This document shows, in pieces, positions 23,764-30,940 of a stretch of 37,661 nucleotides of DNA. Both the position numbers and the translations under genes were made by a program. Each line of letters opens with the position of its first letter. Positions within the stretch are counted from its first letter, which is position 1. Source of the stretch: SIG455 sp045589495 (lineage in GTDB: Bacteria; Bacillota; Clostridia; UMGS1810); contig JAZNPF010000011.1 of NCBI GenBank assembly GCA_045589495.1, forward strand, positions 1 to 37,661. Reading direction: 5' to 3'. The notes beneath the pieces were generated by a model, which worked only from the letters and a program-made list of their open reading frames with translations, did no database searches and had not been told where the DNA came from.

Positions 23764-23869
23764 CAATTTGCGAAAAGAAAAAGCGAAGATTTTTCAGCAA
23801 ATTGATGCGCAGACCGGTAGCGAAGCCAAAGGCTTGGGTGGTCAAGCAAGAAGGATACGAAGTATACTT
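23764..23869 (+). other. Spacer between the two repeats, possible tRNA-Ser relic
   Basis: 106 bases with no credible gene. They contain an inverted repeat CAATTTGC...GCAAATTG (first arm at 23764), extended by GAAAA / TTTTC, and a small hairpin AAGCC AAA GGCTT. GGTGGTCAAG resembles the start of the tRNA-Ser D arm (GGTGGTCGAG) and lies shortly before the second copy of the tRNA 3' end. It may be a shortened, dead tRNA-Ser copy. Confidence 0.4.
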
Positions 23870-23951
23870 ATCCCATCCTTTCCTTAGAAAACACCATATC
23901 CGTTTTGGATATGGTGTTTTTAAATATGAGGGGATTCGAACACTGAGAGGG
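23870..23951 (+). repeat. Direct repeat copy 2 of the tRNA-Ser 3' end and terminator
   Basis: 82 bases identical to 23683-23763 apart from one extra A in the T-rich stretch after the hairpin. It has no intact tRNA in front of it. Its final GAGAGGG (23945-23951) forms the Shine-Dalgarno of the gene starting at 23959. Confidence 0.95.
23888..23921 (+). terminator. Duplicated terminator hairpin in repeat copy 2
   Basis: The same 14-bp stem and T run as at 23701-23734. It lies directly upstream of the glycosylase gene, so read-through from tRNA-Ser into that gene must pass two terminators. Confidence 0.85.
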
Positions 23952-23958
23952 TATAAAA

Positions 23959-24441
23959 ATGATAGTTCATCCATTTCCGCCGTTATATAACGAAAATTCA
24001 AAAGTTCTTATTCTTGGCAGTTTTCCGTCGGTTAAATCAAGAGAACAGATGTTTTTTTACGGACATCCGCAAAATCGTTTCTGGAAAGTGATGTCTGCAG
24101 TTTTTAAAAGTGTGGAGCCAATATCAAAAGAAGAAAAAACACAGTTTTTGCTTTCGCACGGAATTGCATTATGGGATGTGATAGCGTCTTGTGAAATAAC
24201 GGGAAGTTCTGACAGTTCAATAAAAGATGTTGTTGCAAATGATATTTCAGTGATTTTGAAATCAGCAGATATTCGCACAATATATGTGAACGGAAAAACA
24301 GCGGAGAAATATTTTAATAAATATACTAAAAAAGTGATTGGCAGAGATGCAACATGCCTGCCATCAACATCGCCTGCAAATGCGGTGTGGTCATTGGATA
24401 AACTTATTGAAAAATGGCGTGTTGTATCACAAAATATTTGA
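23959..24441 (+). CDS. DNA-deoxyinosine glycosylase (UDG superfamily)
   Basis: A 160-residue member of the uracil-DNA glycosylase superfamily, in the TDG/MUG-like group annotated as DNA-deoxyinosine (hypoxanthine) glycosylase. It shows LILGSFPSVKSRE (active-site strand and loop), FFYGHPQNRFWKVM, a central GIALWDVIASCE and the C-terminal CLPSTSPANA in place of the HPS motif of family 1. Length fits the family. The start at ATG 23959 uses a Shine-Dalgarno lying inside the end of the upstream repeat. A second repair glycosylase, ung, is also in the window. Exact base preference is inferred from family likeness. Confidence 0.88.
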   Translation: MIVHPFPPLYNENSKVLILGSFPSVKSREQMFFYGHPQNRFWKVMSAVFKSVEPISKEEKTQFLLSHGIALWDVIASCEITGSSDSSIKDVVANDISVILKSADIRTIYVNGKTAEKYFNKYTKKVIGRDATCLPSTSPANAVWSLDKLIEKWRVVSQNI

Positions 24442-24444
24442 ATA

Positions 24445-24473
24445 TTGACAATATATTTGCTTTAATTTAAAAT
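24445..24473 (+). promoter_or_regulatory. Promoter for the 24504 membrane protein gene
   Basis: Consensus TTGACA (24445-24450), 17 bases, TAAAAT (24468-24473), 30 bases before the ATG. Confidence 0.8.
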
Positions 24474-24503
24474 ATACGTATAAATTTATCCGGAGGAGTT
24501 ATT

Positions 24504-24923
24504 ATGAGAAAAACTTTTAATAAAGAAAAAGGTCTTTTGGTTTTGGGGATGTTGTCGGGATTTGTTTCCATAATATTTTCGGTTATCATATTTTGTATGG
24601 ATAACGGCAGTTGGGAAAATTCTTTGCAATACGGTGGAGATGCTTACACCGGAATACAAAATGCAGCGGCACAGACAGCCAATAATATTCAGGAGTTGTG
24701 TGATGTTTTGAAAATAGGATTCGGAGCATTGCTTTTGGTGGCCGGAATTGTTATTGTATGTTGCTTTGCACTTAAAATTAAAAGTATGGATTTATCACAG
24801 GATTTTTCTGACGATGTTGAGATAAATATGAATGACCTTCTTGAAGCACCTGTGCAGGAACCGATTATTACAGAAGAATTTTTTGAAACGGAAGAGATTC
24901 CGGTTCCGGAAGATGAAATGTAA
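24504..24923 (+). CDS. Hypothetical protein with two transmembrane helices and acidic tail
   Basis: A 139-residue protein that I do not recognise. Two hydrophobic helices lie at about 11-32 and 70-90, with a polar extracytoplasmic loop of roughly 38 residues between them. A cytoplasmic C-terminal tail from about 95 is strongly acidic (many Asp and Glu, ending VPEDEM). GGAGGAG lies 7 bases before the ATG, and it has its own promoter and terminator, so it is a single-gene unit. No catalytic motif is visible. Confidence 0.8.
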   Translation: MRKTFNKEKGLLVLGMLSGFVSIIFSVIIFCMDNGSWENSLQYGGDAYTGIQNAAAQTANNIQELCDVLKIGFGALLLVAGIVIVCCFALKIKSMDLSQDFSDDVEINMNDLLEAPVQEPIITEEFFETEEIPVPEDEM

Positions 24924-24928
24924 AGATG

Positions 24929-24953
24929 AAAGCCACGATTTATCGTGGCTTTT
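24929..24953 (+). terminator. Terminator after the 24504 gene
   Basis: A 10-bp stem AAAGCCACGA / TCGTGGCTTT with a 4-base loop and a short T run. Confidence 0.85.
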
Positions 24954-24992
24954 AATAATTTATACATATATCGTCAAAAATTAACCTTTTCC

Positions 24993-25021
24993 TTGCAATA
25001 AGTAAAGTTTAATGATATAAT
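24993..25021 (+). promoter_or_regulatory. Promoter for the 25058-30319 gene string
   Basis: TTGCAA (24993-24998), 17 bases, TATAAT (25016-25021), 36 bases before the phosphoesterase ATG. Confidence 0.8.
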
Positions 25022-25057
25022 TATAATGGTTAAATTTGTGAAAACAGAGGTTTATGT

Positions 25058-25531
25058 ATGAAATCTGTAATCTGCGTGCTGGTTATTAGCGACACACATA
25101 AAAATATATCAGATGCCATTGATATTATAAACCGCAAAAAGCCTGATTACGTATTGCATCTGGGTGATCTGGCGGAGGATGCGGATGAGATAAAACATAT
25201 ATTTCCTGAAACAGAGGTTATAGGTGTTTGCGGTAATTGTGATTGGTTTTCGTTTTCGAATTCACCTACGGAGCGTATGCTTGATATCGACGGTGTGAAA
25301 GTTCTTATGTGTCACGGACATACTTATAATGTGAAAAACGGCATCAGCACATATATTGAACATGCAAAGGAAAAGTGTGCTGACGTTGCTCTTTTCGGGC
25401 ATACACATAAGCCTATGCTTGACAATATGGGTGATGTTATAATTATGAATCCGGGGACAGTTGACACTTACGGATGGATAGAAATCAAGGACGGAAAAGC
25501 AAATGCACGTATGTGTGCGGCTGAGGAATGA
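25058..25531 (+). CDS. Metallophosphoesterase, YfcE/MJ0936 family
   Basis: A 157-residue calcineurin-like phosphoesterase with the full set of metal-binding motifs: ISDTHKN (DxH), LGDLAEDADE (GDxxD-like), GVCGNCDW (GNxD), MCHGHTY and ALFGHTHKPM (GHTH). Enzymes of this family hydrolyse phosphodiesters in vitro; their cellular substrate is generally unknown. The start lies 36 bases after a near-consensus promoter. The stop overlaps the ATG at 25528, linking it to birA. Confidence 0.93.
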   Translation: MKSVICVLVISDTHKNISDAIDIINRKKPDYVLHLGDLAEDADEIKHIFPETEVIGVCGNCDWFSFSNSPTERMLDIDGVKVLMCHGHTYNVKNGISTYIEHAKEKCADVALFGHTHKPMLDNMGDVIIMNPGTVDTYGWIEIKDGKANARMCAAEE

Positions 25532-25533
25532 AT

Positions 25534-26280
25534 ATGGCTGAATTCGGTAAAAATATTCTATATTTTGAAAATGTCACATCTACATTTGATGAACTTGCAA
25601 AGCACACACCAGAAAACGGACTAACTGTTGTTGCGGATAAACAGACAGGCGGAATAGGGCGCAACGGTCGTGTGTGGGTTTCCAATATTGGCGGAGTGTA
25701 TTTTTCTTTTTATATTCTGCCCGTTGGTGATGCACAAAACATACCTTTTCTTGCAATTGTCTGTGCGTTGGCTGCGTATAACACAATAAATCGATATACA
25801 CCATGTGCAATTAAATGGCCTAACGATATTGTTACAGACGGGAAAAAAGTTTGCGGCATACTTACAAAATCAGCATTTTCCGGAGATAATTCAGTTTATG
25901 TTATGGCCGGTATCGGCATAAATGCAAACAATACAGACTTCGGCGAACTTGATTACAGAGCAACTTCTCTTAAACTTATTATGAGCGAAGAAATTGACCG
26001 CAATAAACTTGTAGAAGAATTTTTTTGCGAATTCAATAAAATATACCACGATTTGACTGATGAAGAAATTATAAAGCAATATAAAGAGGCTTGTATAACA
26101 CTCGGCAGCCATGTTGCAGTGCATTATAATACAGACGGAACTGTGTTTGAGGGTAAGTGCACAGATGTGCGTTCCGACGGAACATTAGATGTTGAAACTG
26201 AAAATGGTGTTGTCAATGTTAATTCGGGTGAGGTTTCTGTTCGCGGAGTATACGGATATGAAGGAGAACGTTATGTATAA
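25534..26280 (+). CDS. birA: Biotin--[acetyl-CoA-carboxylase] ligase (no DNA-binding domain)
   Basis: A 248-residue biotin protein ligase that attaches biotin to carrier proteins such as the acetyl-CoA carboxylase BCCP. The biotinyl-AMP loop is GGIGRNGRVW (family GRGRxGR). KWPNDI holds the catalytic Lys, followed by KVCGILTK and MAGIGINANN, then a small SH3-like C-terminal domain. There is no N-terminal helix-turn-helix, so it is the non-regulatory class. GAGG at 25523-25526 best fits the ATG at 25534; the ATG at 25528 is an alternative two codons longer. The end overlaps the next gene by 8 bases. Confidence 0.93.
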   Translation: MAEFGKNILYFENVTSTFDELAKHTPENGLTVVADKQTGGIGRNGRVWVSNIGGVYFSFYILPVGDAQNIPFLAIVCALAAYNTINRYTPCAIKWPNDIVTDGKKVCGILTKSAFSGDNSVYVMAGIGINANNTDFGELDYRATSLKLIMSEEIDRNKLVEEFFCEFNKIYHDLTDEEIIKQYKEACITLGSHVAVHYNTDGTVFEGKCTDVRSDGTLDVETENGVVNVNSGEVSVRGVYGYEGERYV

Positions 26281-26758
26281 AGAAACAGACAGTAAAAATA
26301 CGGGCGGATTAAAAATAATAATTGCATTTGTTCTGCTTGTTTTTGTAGTACGTATGGTGTTGGCGATACTTCCCGTGTTTCAACTTTTAAAAGATGTTGC
26401 TTATATGGTTGTACTTGTTTCATTTGTATTTATACTTATTAAACGGTATATGTGTTCATACGAGTATGAACTTACAGAAGATGCGCTTATAATTACAACG
26501 CAACTCGGCGGAAGAGAAAGGGCGCATACTGAAATTTTGTATGATACTATAGAGTTGTTTCTGCCTGAAGATGACGAAAAACTCAAATCCGTAAATGCAC
26601 AGACACGTACTTTGTGCACAAGGGCAGATAATAAATATGCCGTTGTTTTTAATATGGCAGAGGCAAAAGTGAAAGTATTATTTGCACCATCTGATAAAAT
26701 GGTGTCACTTTTAGAAAATAAAATACATTCTGCTGCTCGAGGAGGCGCTGAAAATTGA
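26273..26758 (+). CDS. Hypothetical protein with two N-terminal transmembrane helices
   Basis: A 161-residue protein of unknown function. Two hydrophobic helices at about 15-36 and 44-62 form a hairpin. A cytoplasmic domain of about 95 residues follows, with strands such as YEYELTEDALIITTQLGG, reminiscent of a PH-like membrane-associated fold, but this is only an impression. GAAGGAG before ATG 26273 fixes the start. It overlaps birA at the 5' end, and the next gene's TTG overlaps its stop. Tight coupling puts it in the cell-envelope gene string. Confidence 0.8.
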   Translation: MYKETDSKNTGGLKIIIAFVLLVFVVRMVLAILPVFQLLKDVAYMVVLVSFVFILIKRYMCSYEYELTEDALIITTQLGGRERAHTEILYDTIELFLPEDDEKLKSVNAQTRTLCTRADNKYAVVFNMAEAKVKVLFAPSDKMVSLLENKIHSAARGGAEN

Positions 26759-27810
26759 TTACAACAGTTAAAGACCAGAAAAAATACGAAGAGTTTATTA
26801 CAAAACATTACAAATCTCATTTTATGCAAAGTCCTATGTGGGCAAACGTAAAAGATAACTGGAAGAATGAGATTATTGTAAGTGAGGATGAAAACGGCAA
26901 CATCAAAGGAACATTAAGTATTTTAATCCGTAAAGTCCCTTTCTTTAAAAGTACACTTATGTATGCACCCCGCGGTCCTGTCTGTGATATTGACGATGAA
27001 CAGACCATGCGTGAACTTATAGAGGGTGCCAAACAGAAAGCGAAAGAATATAAAAGTTACGTTCTCAAAATCGACCCTGATGTAGAGATTGAAAACGAAA
27101 AATTCGTTGCCCTTGCTAAAAAGATGGGCTTTAAATTTAAAAATGCGTCAAAGAATTTTGAAGGTATTCAGCCAAGGTTCGTATTCCGTCTTGATGTTAA
27201 AGATAAAACAGAAGAAGAACTTATGGATATTTTCCATACAAAAACAAGATATAATATACGTCTTGCCGTTCGCAAAGGTGTAGAGGTTACAATAGGCACG
27301 CGCGAAGACCTTAAAACTTTCCATGATATTATGGTAGTTACGGGCACTCGTGATGAGTTTGTTGTTCGAACACTTGAATATTTTGAAAAGATGTACGACT
27401 GTATGGCACCTGAAAATCTGCGTCTTTACCTTGCACATTATGATGGTAAAGTGGTTGCGGGAACTCTTGCCATTCTTTACGGTAATAAAGTATGGTATCT
27501 TTACGGTGCAAGTTCAAACGAGTACAGAAATGTTATGCCAAACTATCTGCTTCAGTTGGAAATGATAAAATGGGCACTTGAAAACAAATGTGACATATAT
27601 GATTTCCGCGGTATTTCTGGTGATATTGATGAAAGCAATCCGCTTTACGGACTGTACAGATTCAAAAAAGGGTTTAACGGTAAATTCACAGAGTTTGTCG
27701 GTGAGATGGACTATGTGTTCTCTCCGCTTATGTATTTTATGGTTGAACACGGAGAAAAAATATACCGTGAACTTCGTAAGAAAATCTACCTTTTGAAAGG
27801 TCAGAAATAA
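26755..27810 (+). CDS. FemABX-type peptidoglycan bridge aminoacyltransferase
   Basis: A 351-residue protein of the FemA/FemB/FemX family, which uses aminoacyl-tRNA to add bridge amino acids to lipid II. Twin GNAT-like domains are visible: the N-terminal FMQSPMWANVKDNW and YAPRGPVCD segments, then FHTKTRYNIRLAVRKGVEV, VAGTLAILYGNKVWYLYGASS and IYDFRGISGD with LYRFKKGFNG near the C-terminus. The coiled-coil arm seen in S. aureus FemA is not evident. The start is TTG 26755 with GAGGAGG upstream, overlapping the previous stop. An alanine racemase-like gene begins 1 base after its stop, which fits a wall role. The added amino acid is unknown. Confidence 0.92.
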   Translation: MITTVKDQKKYEEFITKHYKSHFMQSPMWANVKDNWKNEIIVSEDENGNIKGTLSILIRKVPFFKSTLMYAPRGPVCDIDDEQTMRELIEGAKQKAKEYKSYVLKIDPDVEIENEKFVALAKKMGFKFKNASKNFEGIQPRFVFRLDVKDKTEEELMDIFHTKTRYNIRLAVRKGVEVTIGTREDLKTFHDIMVVTGTRDEFVVRTLEYFEKMYDCMAPENLRLYLAHYDGKVVAGTLAILYGNKVWYLYGASSNEYRNVMPNYLLQLEMIKWALENKCDIYDFRGISGDIDESNPLYGLYRFKKGFNGKFTEFVGEMDYVFSPLMYFMVEHGEKIYRELRKKIYLLKGQK

Positions 27811-27811
27811 T

Positions 27812-28894
27812 ATGAAACAGTATGTGATAAATAAAGCCGATTTAATTCATAATGTAGGCATTATAAAAGATATGGCGGGCGATACCCGCATTATAGCCGT
27901 TTTAAAAGGCGGCGGTTACGGATTGGGTATTGTTGAGTTTGCTGAAGTTTTGAAAGATAACGGAATAGATTTTTTTGCCGTATCGGAAGTAGATGAAGCA
28001 AAAACTCTGCGTGATGCCGGTTTCGATAATGATATTTTGCTTTTAACTGCTTCTGCGGTAGAAGATGATATCAAAATGTGTATTGATTTGGGCGTTATAC
28101 TTTCTGCCGGCTCTAGCGATGCGTTTGAAAAAATATCTGCAATTGCAGGTGAAAATTCGGCACGCGTGCATCTTAAAATAGATACAGGCTTCGGCCGTTT
28201 CGGCTTTTCTTGTGATGATATTGAAACGGCGGCAGAATGCATAAAAAAATATGATAATGTAAATGTTGAGGGCGTGTTTTCGCATTTTTCATTCTCATTT
28301 TCCTACAAAAGAGCAGACGTTTTACTTCAGTATGACAGATTTTTGAATTGCATAGAAAAACTTGAGAATAGCGGAATAACAAATCTTTTGAAACACATTT
28401 GCAATTCGTGTGCTTTTTTGCAGTATAAGGATATGCATCTCGACGCTGTGCGTGTGGGCTCTGCTTTTCTTGGCAGACTTCCGCTGATAAAAAATTATGG
28501 TCTTAAACGTATAGGAACTATGCGATCAAACGTTATAGAAGTTAAAACTCTTCCATCAGGTTATCACGTGGGTTATGCAAATACGTATATAACAAAAAAA
28601 GAAACGAAAATTGCTATTGTGCCAATAGGCTATAAAGACGGCTACGGAGTTGAAAAAAGCCGTGATACTTTCAGACTTATGGATATTGCAAGATATATTT
28701 ATAACGACTTGCGTATGCTTGGAAAGAAAAACACGGTTAATATCGGTGGTAGATTGTATCCTCTTATAGGAAGAATAAGTATGTATAATATTATTGTTGA
28801 TGTTACCGGCTCTGATGTTAAAGTAGGGGATATTGTTGAAACTAATGCAAATCCTATACTTGTCAGCAAAGATGTTGAAAGAATTTACGAATAA
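27812..28894 (+). CDS. Alanine racemase family protein, divergent
   Basis: A 360-residue fold-type III PLP enzyme of the alanine racemase family (L-Ala to D-Ala for peptidoglycan). The PLP lysine is K32, but its motif reads KGGGYGLG rather than KANAYGHG. K122 and R129 (HLKIDTGFGRFG), H158 (FSHF), R214 (AVRVG) and the second-base Tyr Y255 (VGYANTY) are in place. Two features are odd. The residue after the substrate-contacting Met in GRISM is Tyr325 where family members have Asp. A stretch around 283-308 is about 20 residues longer than usual. The gene follows femX by 1 base. It could be a racemase with altered substrate. Confidence 0.85.
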   Translation: MKQYVINKADLIHNVGIIKDMAGDTRIIAVLKGGGYGLGIVEFAEVLKDNGIDFFAVSEVDEAKTLRDAGFDNDILLLTASAVEDDIKMCIDLGVILSAGSSDAFEKISAIAGENSARVHLKIDTGFGRFGFSCDDIETAAECIKKYDNVNVEGVFSHFSFSFSYKRADVLLQYDRFLNCIEKLENSGITNLLKHICNSCAFLQYKDMHLDAVRVGSAFLGRLPLIKNYGLKRIGTMRSNVIEVKTLPSGYHVGYANTYITKKETKIAIVPIGYKDGYGVEKSRDTFRLMDIARYIYNDLRMLGKKNTVNIGGRLYPLIGRISMYNIIVDVTGSDVKVGDIVETNANPILVSKDVERIYE

Positions 28895-28912
28895 AAAGAA
28901 AAGGTGATGGAT

Positions 28913-30319
28913 GTGTCTTTACCAATTAACGAAGGTATATCAAAATATATATCACGCGGAAGAATTTCTTTTTCTATGCCCGGTCACAAAGGAAGGGGTG
29001 TAATTGATGGTAAAAACATATTTAAACTTGATGTTACAGAACTTGATGATACTGATAATCTTTTGTCGCCGCAGAACTATATAAAAGAAAGCAAAGAAAA
29101 ACTTTCAAAGATTTACGGAACAGTAAGTTCACATTATCTTCTTGGCGGTGCCACAAGCGGTATATATTCTATGATTTCGCTTGTTGTTGGTGAGGGTGAT
29201 AAAATCATTGTAGACAGATTTTGTCATAAGTCGGTTATAAATGCAATTATTCTTCGAGGTGCAGTTCCTGTTTATATAACGCCGGAATATAATTACCAAT
29301 TCGGATTTACCGGCGGGATTCTGCCTGCCGAAGTTGAAAGTGTGATAGAGTCTAATCCGGACGCAAAAGCGGTTATTATAACGTCACCTACATATTATGG
29401 TACGGTGAGTGATATTGAGTCAATAGCGCGTATCGTACATAAAGCAGGTATGCTTTTTATTGTAGACGAGGCACACGGTGCACATTTTCATATTTCAGAT
29501 AAATTGCCCGATAACGCAATAAAGTGCGGTGCTGATATGTGCGTACAGAGCATACATAAAACTATGGGCGCATTATCCGGCGGTGCACTTTTGCATATAA
29601 ATACCGATAAATTTGATTTGTGGCAGATTGAGGAAGTGCTTTCTATGTATCATACATCGAGTCCCTCGTATGCTGCACTGTGCGTGTTGGAAGCGGCAGT
29701 TATGGGGTATGAACGCTTATCTGAAAAATATTCTGCTTTGATAAGTATGATTGATAAATGCCGTGCTCTTGTTAATGCCGAAGCCAAAGCGTATTGGATT
29801 GGCGAAGAACTTACAGGCGGCTGTGCTGTGAATGCAATGGATAAAACAAGAATAGTTATAAACTTTTCTAAATTGTCTATAACGGGGTATGGTATTGCAG
29901 ATATATTGCGCAAAAAATATAAAATAGAGGTTGAGATGGCGGATGCACATAATATAGTGTGTATTGCTACTGCATATAATGATGTTTCTGATGTTAAGAA
30001 ACTTGCAAAAGCGATTTTGACGATAACTAAAAAAATGTCAGTAAAGCCAAACAAAGCAGACGATATGCGTCTTATACCGCCCCGTATCGTAATAACTCCG
30101 AGAAAGGCTTATCTTTCTTCGTATGAAACAGTAGATATGGAAAATGCAGCAGGAAAAGTTGCACGTACAATTGTATGTAAATATCCGCCCGGTGTGCCGA
30201 TTTTAGTACCGGGAGAAGAGATTTTGACAGACCATATCAGACTTATTACCGATACACTTAATATGGGTGGAACGATAACTGGTATAGAGGATGGTTATAG
30301 AATAAACGTACTTAAATAG
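28913..30319 (+). CDS. Orn/Lys/Arg decarboxylase family protein (fold-type I PLP enzyme)
   Basis: A 468-residue enzyme of the short, non-inducible Orn/Lys/Arg decarboxylase group (B. subtilis SpeA/YaaO-like), normally making a polyamine precursor. Motifs are SFSMPGHKG at the N-terminus, DVTELDDTDNL, SHYLLGGATSGIYSMI, the Asp and His pair in VDEAHGAHF, and SIHKTMGALSGGA with the PLP lysine. The C-terminal PPRIVITPRKAY and KYPPGVPILVPGE are typical. AAAGGTGAT best fits GTG 28913; the ATG at 28907 is possible. The substrate amino acid cannot be told from sequence. It closes the gene string that began at 25058. Confidence 0.92.
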   Translation: MSLPINEGISKYISRGRISFSMPGHKGRGVIDGKNIFKLDVTELDDTDNLLSPQNYIKESKEKLSKIYGTVSSHYLLGGATSGIYSMISLVVGEGDKIIVDRFCHKSVINAIILRGAVPVYITPEYNYQFGFTGGILPAEVESVIESNPDAKAVIITSPTYYGTVSDIESIARIVHKAGMLFIVDEAHGAHFHISDKLPDNAIKCGADMCVQSIHKTMGALSGGALLHINTDKFDLWQIEEVLSMYHTSSPSYAALCVLEAAVMGYERLSEKYSALISMIDKCRALVNAEAKAYWIGEELTGGCAVNAMDKTRIVINFSKLSITGYGIADILRKKYKIEVEMADAHNIVCIATAYNDVSDVKKLAKAILTITKKMSVKPNKADDMRLIPPRIVITPRKAYLSSYETVDMENAAGKVARTIVCKYPPGVPILVPGEEILTDHIRLITDTLNMGGTITGIEDGYRINVLK

Positions 30320-30500
30320 TTTTTTTATGTGGTTAAGGTCAAAAAGATTAAAAATGGATTTGCTGCATTACATTTTTTATCAGTCATAATATTCTATTTC
30401 AAATAAAAAATAAAAAAATCAAAAAAACTATAGACATATTAAAAAAAACGTGATATAATATATCACGTTAGTCGCTCTTTTACCTTAAGAGAGTGCTGAT
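30320..30500 (+). other. AT-rich upstream region of tRNA-Thr
   Basis: 181 very AT-rich bases with no convincing ORF. The recognised content is the tRNA-Thr promoter with an overlapping palindrome (30431-30469), a small CTCTT...AAGAG inverted repeat just after it, and a GCTGAT duplicated directly at the tRNA 5' end (30495-30506). Confidence 0.6.
30431..30469 (+). promoter_or_regulatory. tRNA-Thr promoter with overlapping palindrome
   Basis: TAGACA (30431-30436), 17 bases, TATAAT (30454-30459). The perfect inverted repeat AACGTGATAT / ATATCACGTT (30447-30456 and 30460-30469, 3-base gap) lies over and just after the -10 box, where an operator would sit. Confidence 0.65.
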
Positions 30501-30573
30501 GCTGATGTAGCTCAGTCGGTAGAGCACTACATTGGTAGTGTAGAGGTCACCGGTTCGATTCCGGTCATCAGCT
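30501..30573 (+). tRNA. tRNA-Thr(GGT)
   Basis: A complete class I tRNA. The acceptor is GCTGATG / CATCAGC, the D arm is GCTC...GAGC, and the anticodon stem CTACA/TGTAG carries loop TTGGTAG and anticodon GGT. The T arm is ACCGG TTCGATT CCGGT. Base 73 is T and CCA is not encoded. Confidence 0.96.
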
Positions 30574-30575
30574 TA

Positions 30576-30613
30576 AAAAAATAAAAGCACTCGTTTGAGT
30601 GCTTTTATTTTTT
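30576..30613 (+). terminator. Terminator of tRNA-Thr
   Basis: A 17-bp perfect stem (core AAAAGCACTC / GAGTGCTTTT) with a 4-base loop and long A and T runs, just after the tRNA. Confidence 0.95.
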
Positions 30614-30623
30614 GCTGAAAGCC

Positions 30624-30656
30624 AAACCGGAACAAGTTTTTATTGTTCCGGTTTTT
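30624..30656 (+). terminator. Second terminator-like hairpin
   Basis: A 12-bp stem AAACCGGAACAA / TTGTTCCGGTTT with a 7-base loop and a T5 run, only 10 bases after the tRNA-Thr terminator. It gives a double stop before the next promoter at 30702. Confidence 0.85.
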
Positions 30657-30701
30657 AGTATGACGTAATACAACAATTTTTATAATTTTTGAAATTAAGC
30701 C

Positions 30702-30730
30702 TTGATTTTTCAATTACTGTGTGTTATACT
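30702..30730 (+). promoter_or_regulatory. Promoter for the structured RNA and tRNA-Leu
   Basis: TTGATT (30702-30707), 17 bases, TATACT (30725-30730). No other good promoter lies between here and tRNA-Leu, so the RNA at 30751-30897 is probably the leader of the tRNA-Leu transcript. Confidence 0.75.
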
Positions 30731-30750
30731 GTTCAAGTAGTTTGCGATAT

Positions 30751-30771
30751 TTATGCGGATATGGCGGAATT
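30751..30771 (+). repeat. Truncated copy of the tRNA-Leu 5' end
   Basis: 21 bases identical to 30920-30940, that is 4 bases of upstream sequence and the first 17 bases of tRNA-Leu, then abrupt divergence inside the D arm. The distance between copies is 169 bases. Confidence 0.9.
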
Positions 30772-30897
30772 TAAGTGACACCCCAAGAGTGCTTATGCAC
30801 GATTGGTGTGGTGGAACTTATGCCAGAACTTCCTCTGAAACGAGCACCCACATACGGTGCGATGATGAAGAGTGAAGTTTACGGCTAGAAAACTTAT
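30751..30897 (+). ncRNA. Candidate structured RNA of unknown family
   Basis: A non-coding segment between a strong promoter and tRNA-Leu, with two clear stem-loops. Hairpin 1 (30772-30820): TAAGT / ACTTA closes an arm whose tip is CCAA-ga-GTGC-TTAT-GCAC-ga-TTGG, meaning two 4-bp helices separated by tandem G-A mismatches. Hairpin 2 (30827-30879): AACTTCCTCT pairs with AGAG-T-GAAGTT. An internal loop GAAACGA / GATGATGA can form G-A pairs at both ends, and an inner stem GCACC / GGTGC closes a 7-base loop. A short alternative stem AAGTTT / AAACTT (30875-30895) overlaps the 3' strand of hairpin 2. I do not recognise an Rfam class. The truncated tRNA-Leu 5' end is its first part. Confidence 0.5.
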
Positions 30898-30919
30898 ATT
30901 TTAATCTATGTTCATATTA

Positions 30920-30940
30920 TTATGCGGATATGGCGGAATT
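30920..30940 (+). repeat. Matching repeat at the 5' end of intact tRNA-Leu
   Basis: The partner of the copy at 30751-30771. Here the sequence continues into a complete tRNA. Confidence 0.9.

Noticed and set aside
23683..23951. attL/attR pair of an integrated element at tRNA-Ser
   Set aside because: Only 106 bases lie between the repeats, with no integrase or cargo; a local duplication is enough.
23802..23990. Plus-strand ORF of 62 codons over repeat copy 2
   Set aside because: It overlaps the terminator and the start of the glycosylase gene and looks like no protein family; it reads through repeat DNA.
23660..24001. Minus-strand ORF of 113 codons across tRNA-Ser and both repeats
   Set aside because: It is an antisense reading of the tRNA and repeat (GFEP-type peptide from the T arm), a common false gene; it has no ribosome-binding site.
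30827..30879. Hammerhead ribozyme
   Set aside because: GAAAC and TGATGA occur next to a common stem, but the required CTGATGA is not present and only one of the two other helices exists, so the three-way fold cannot form.
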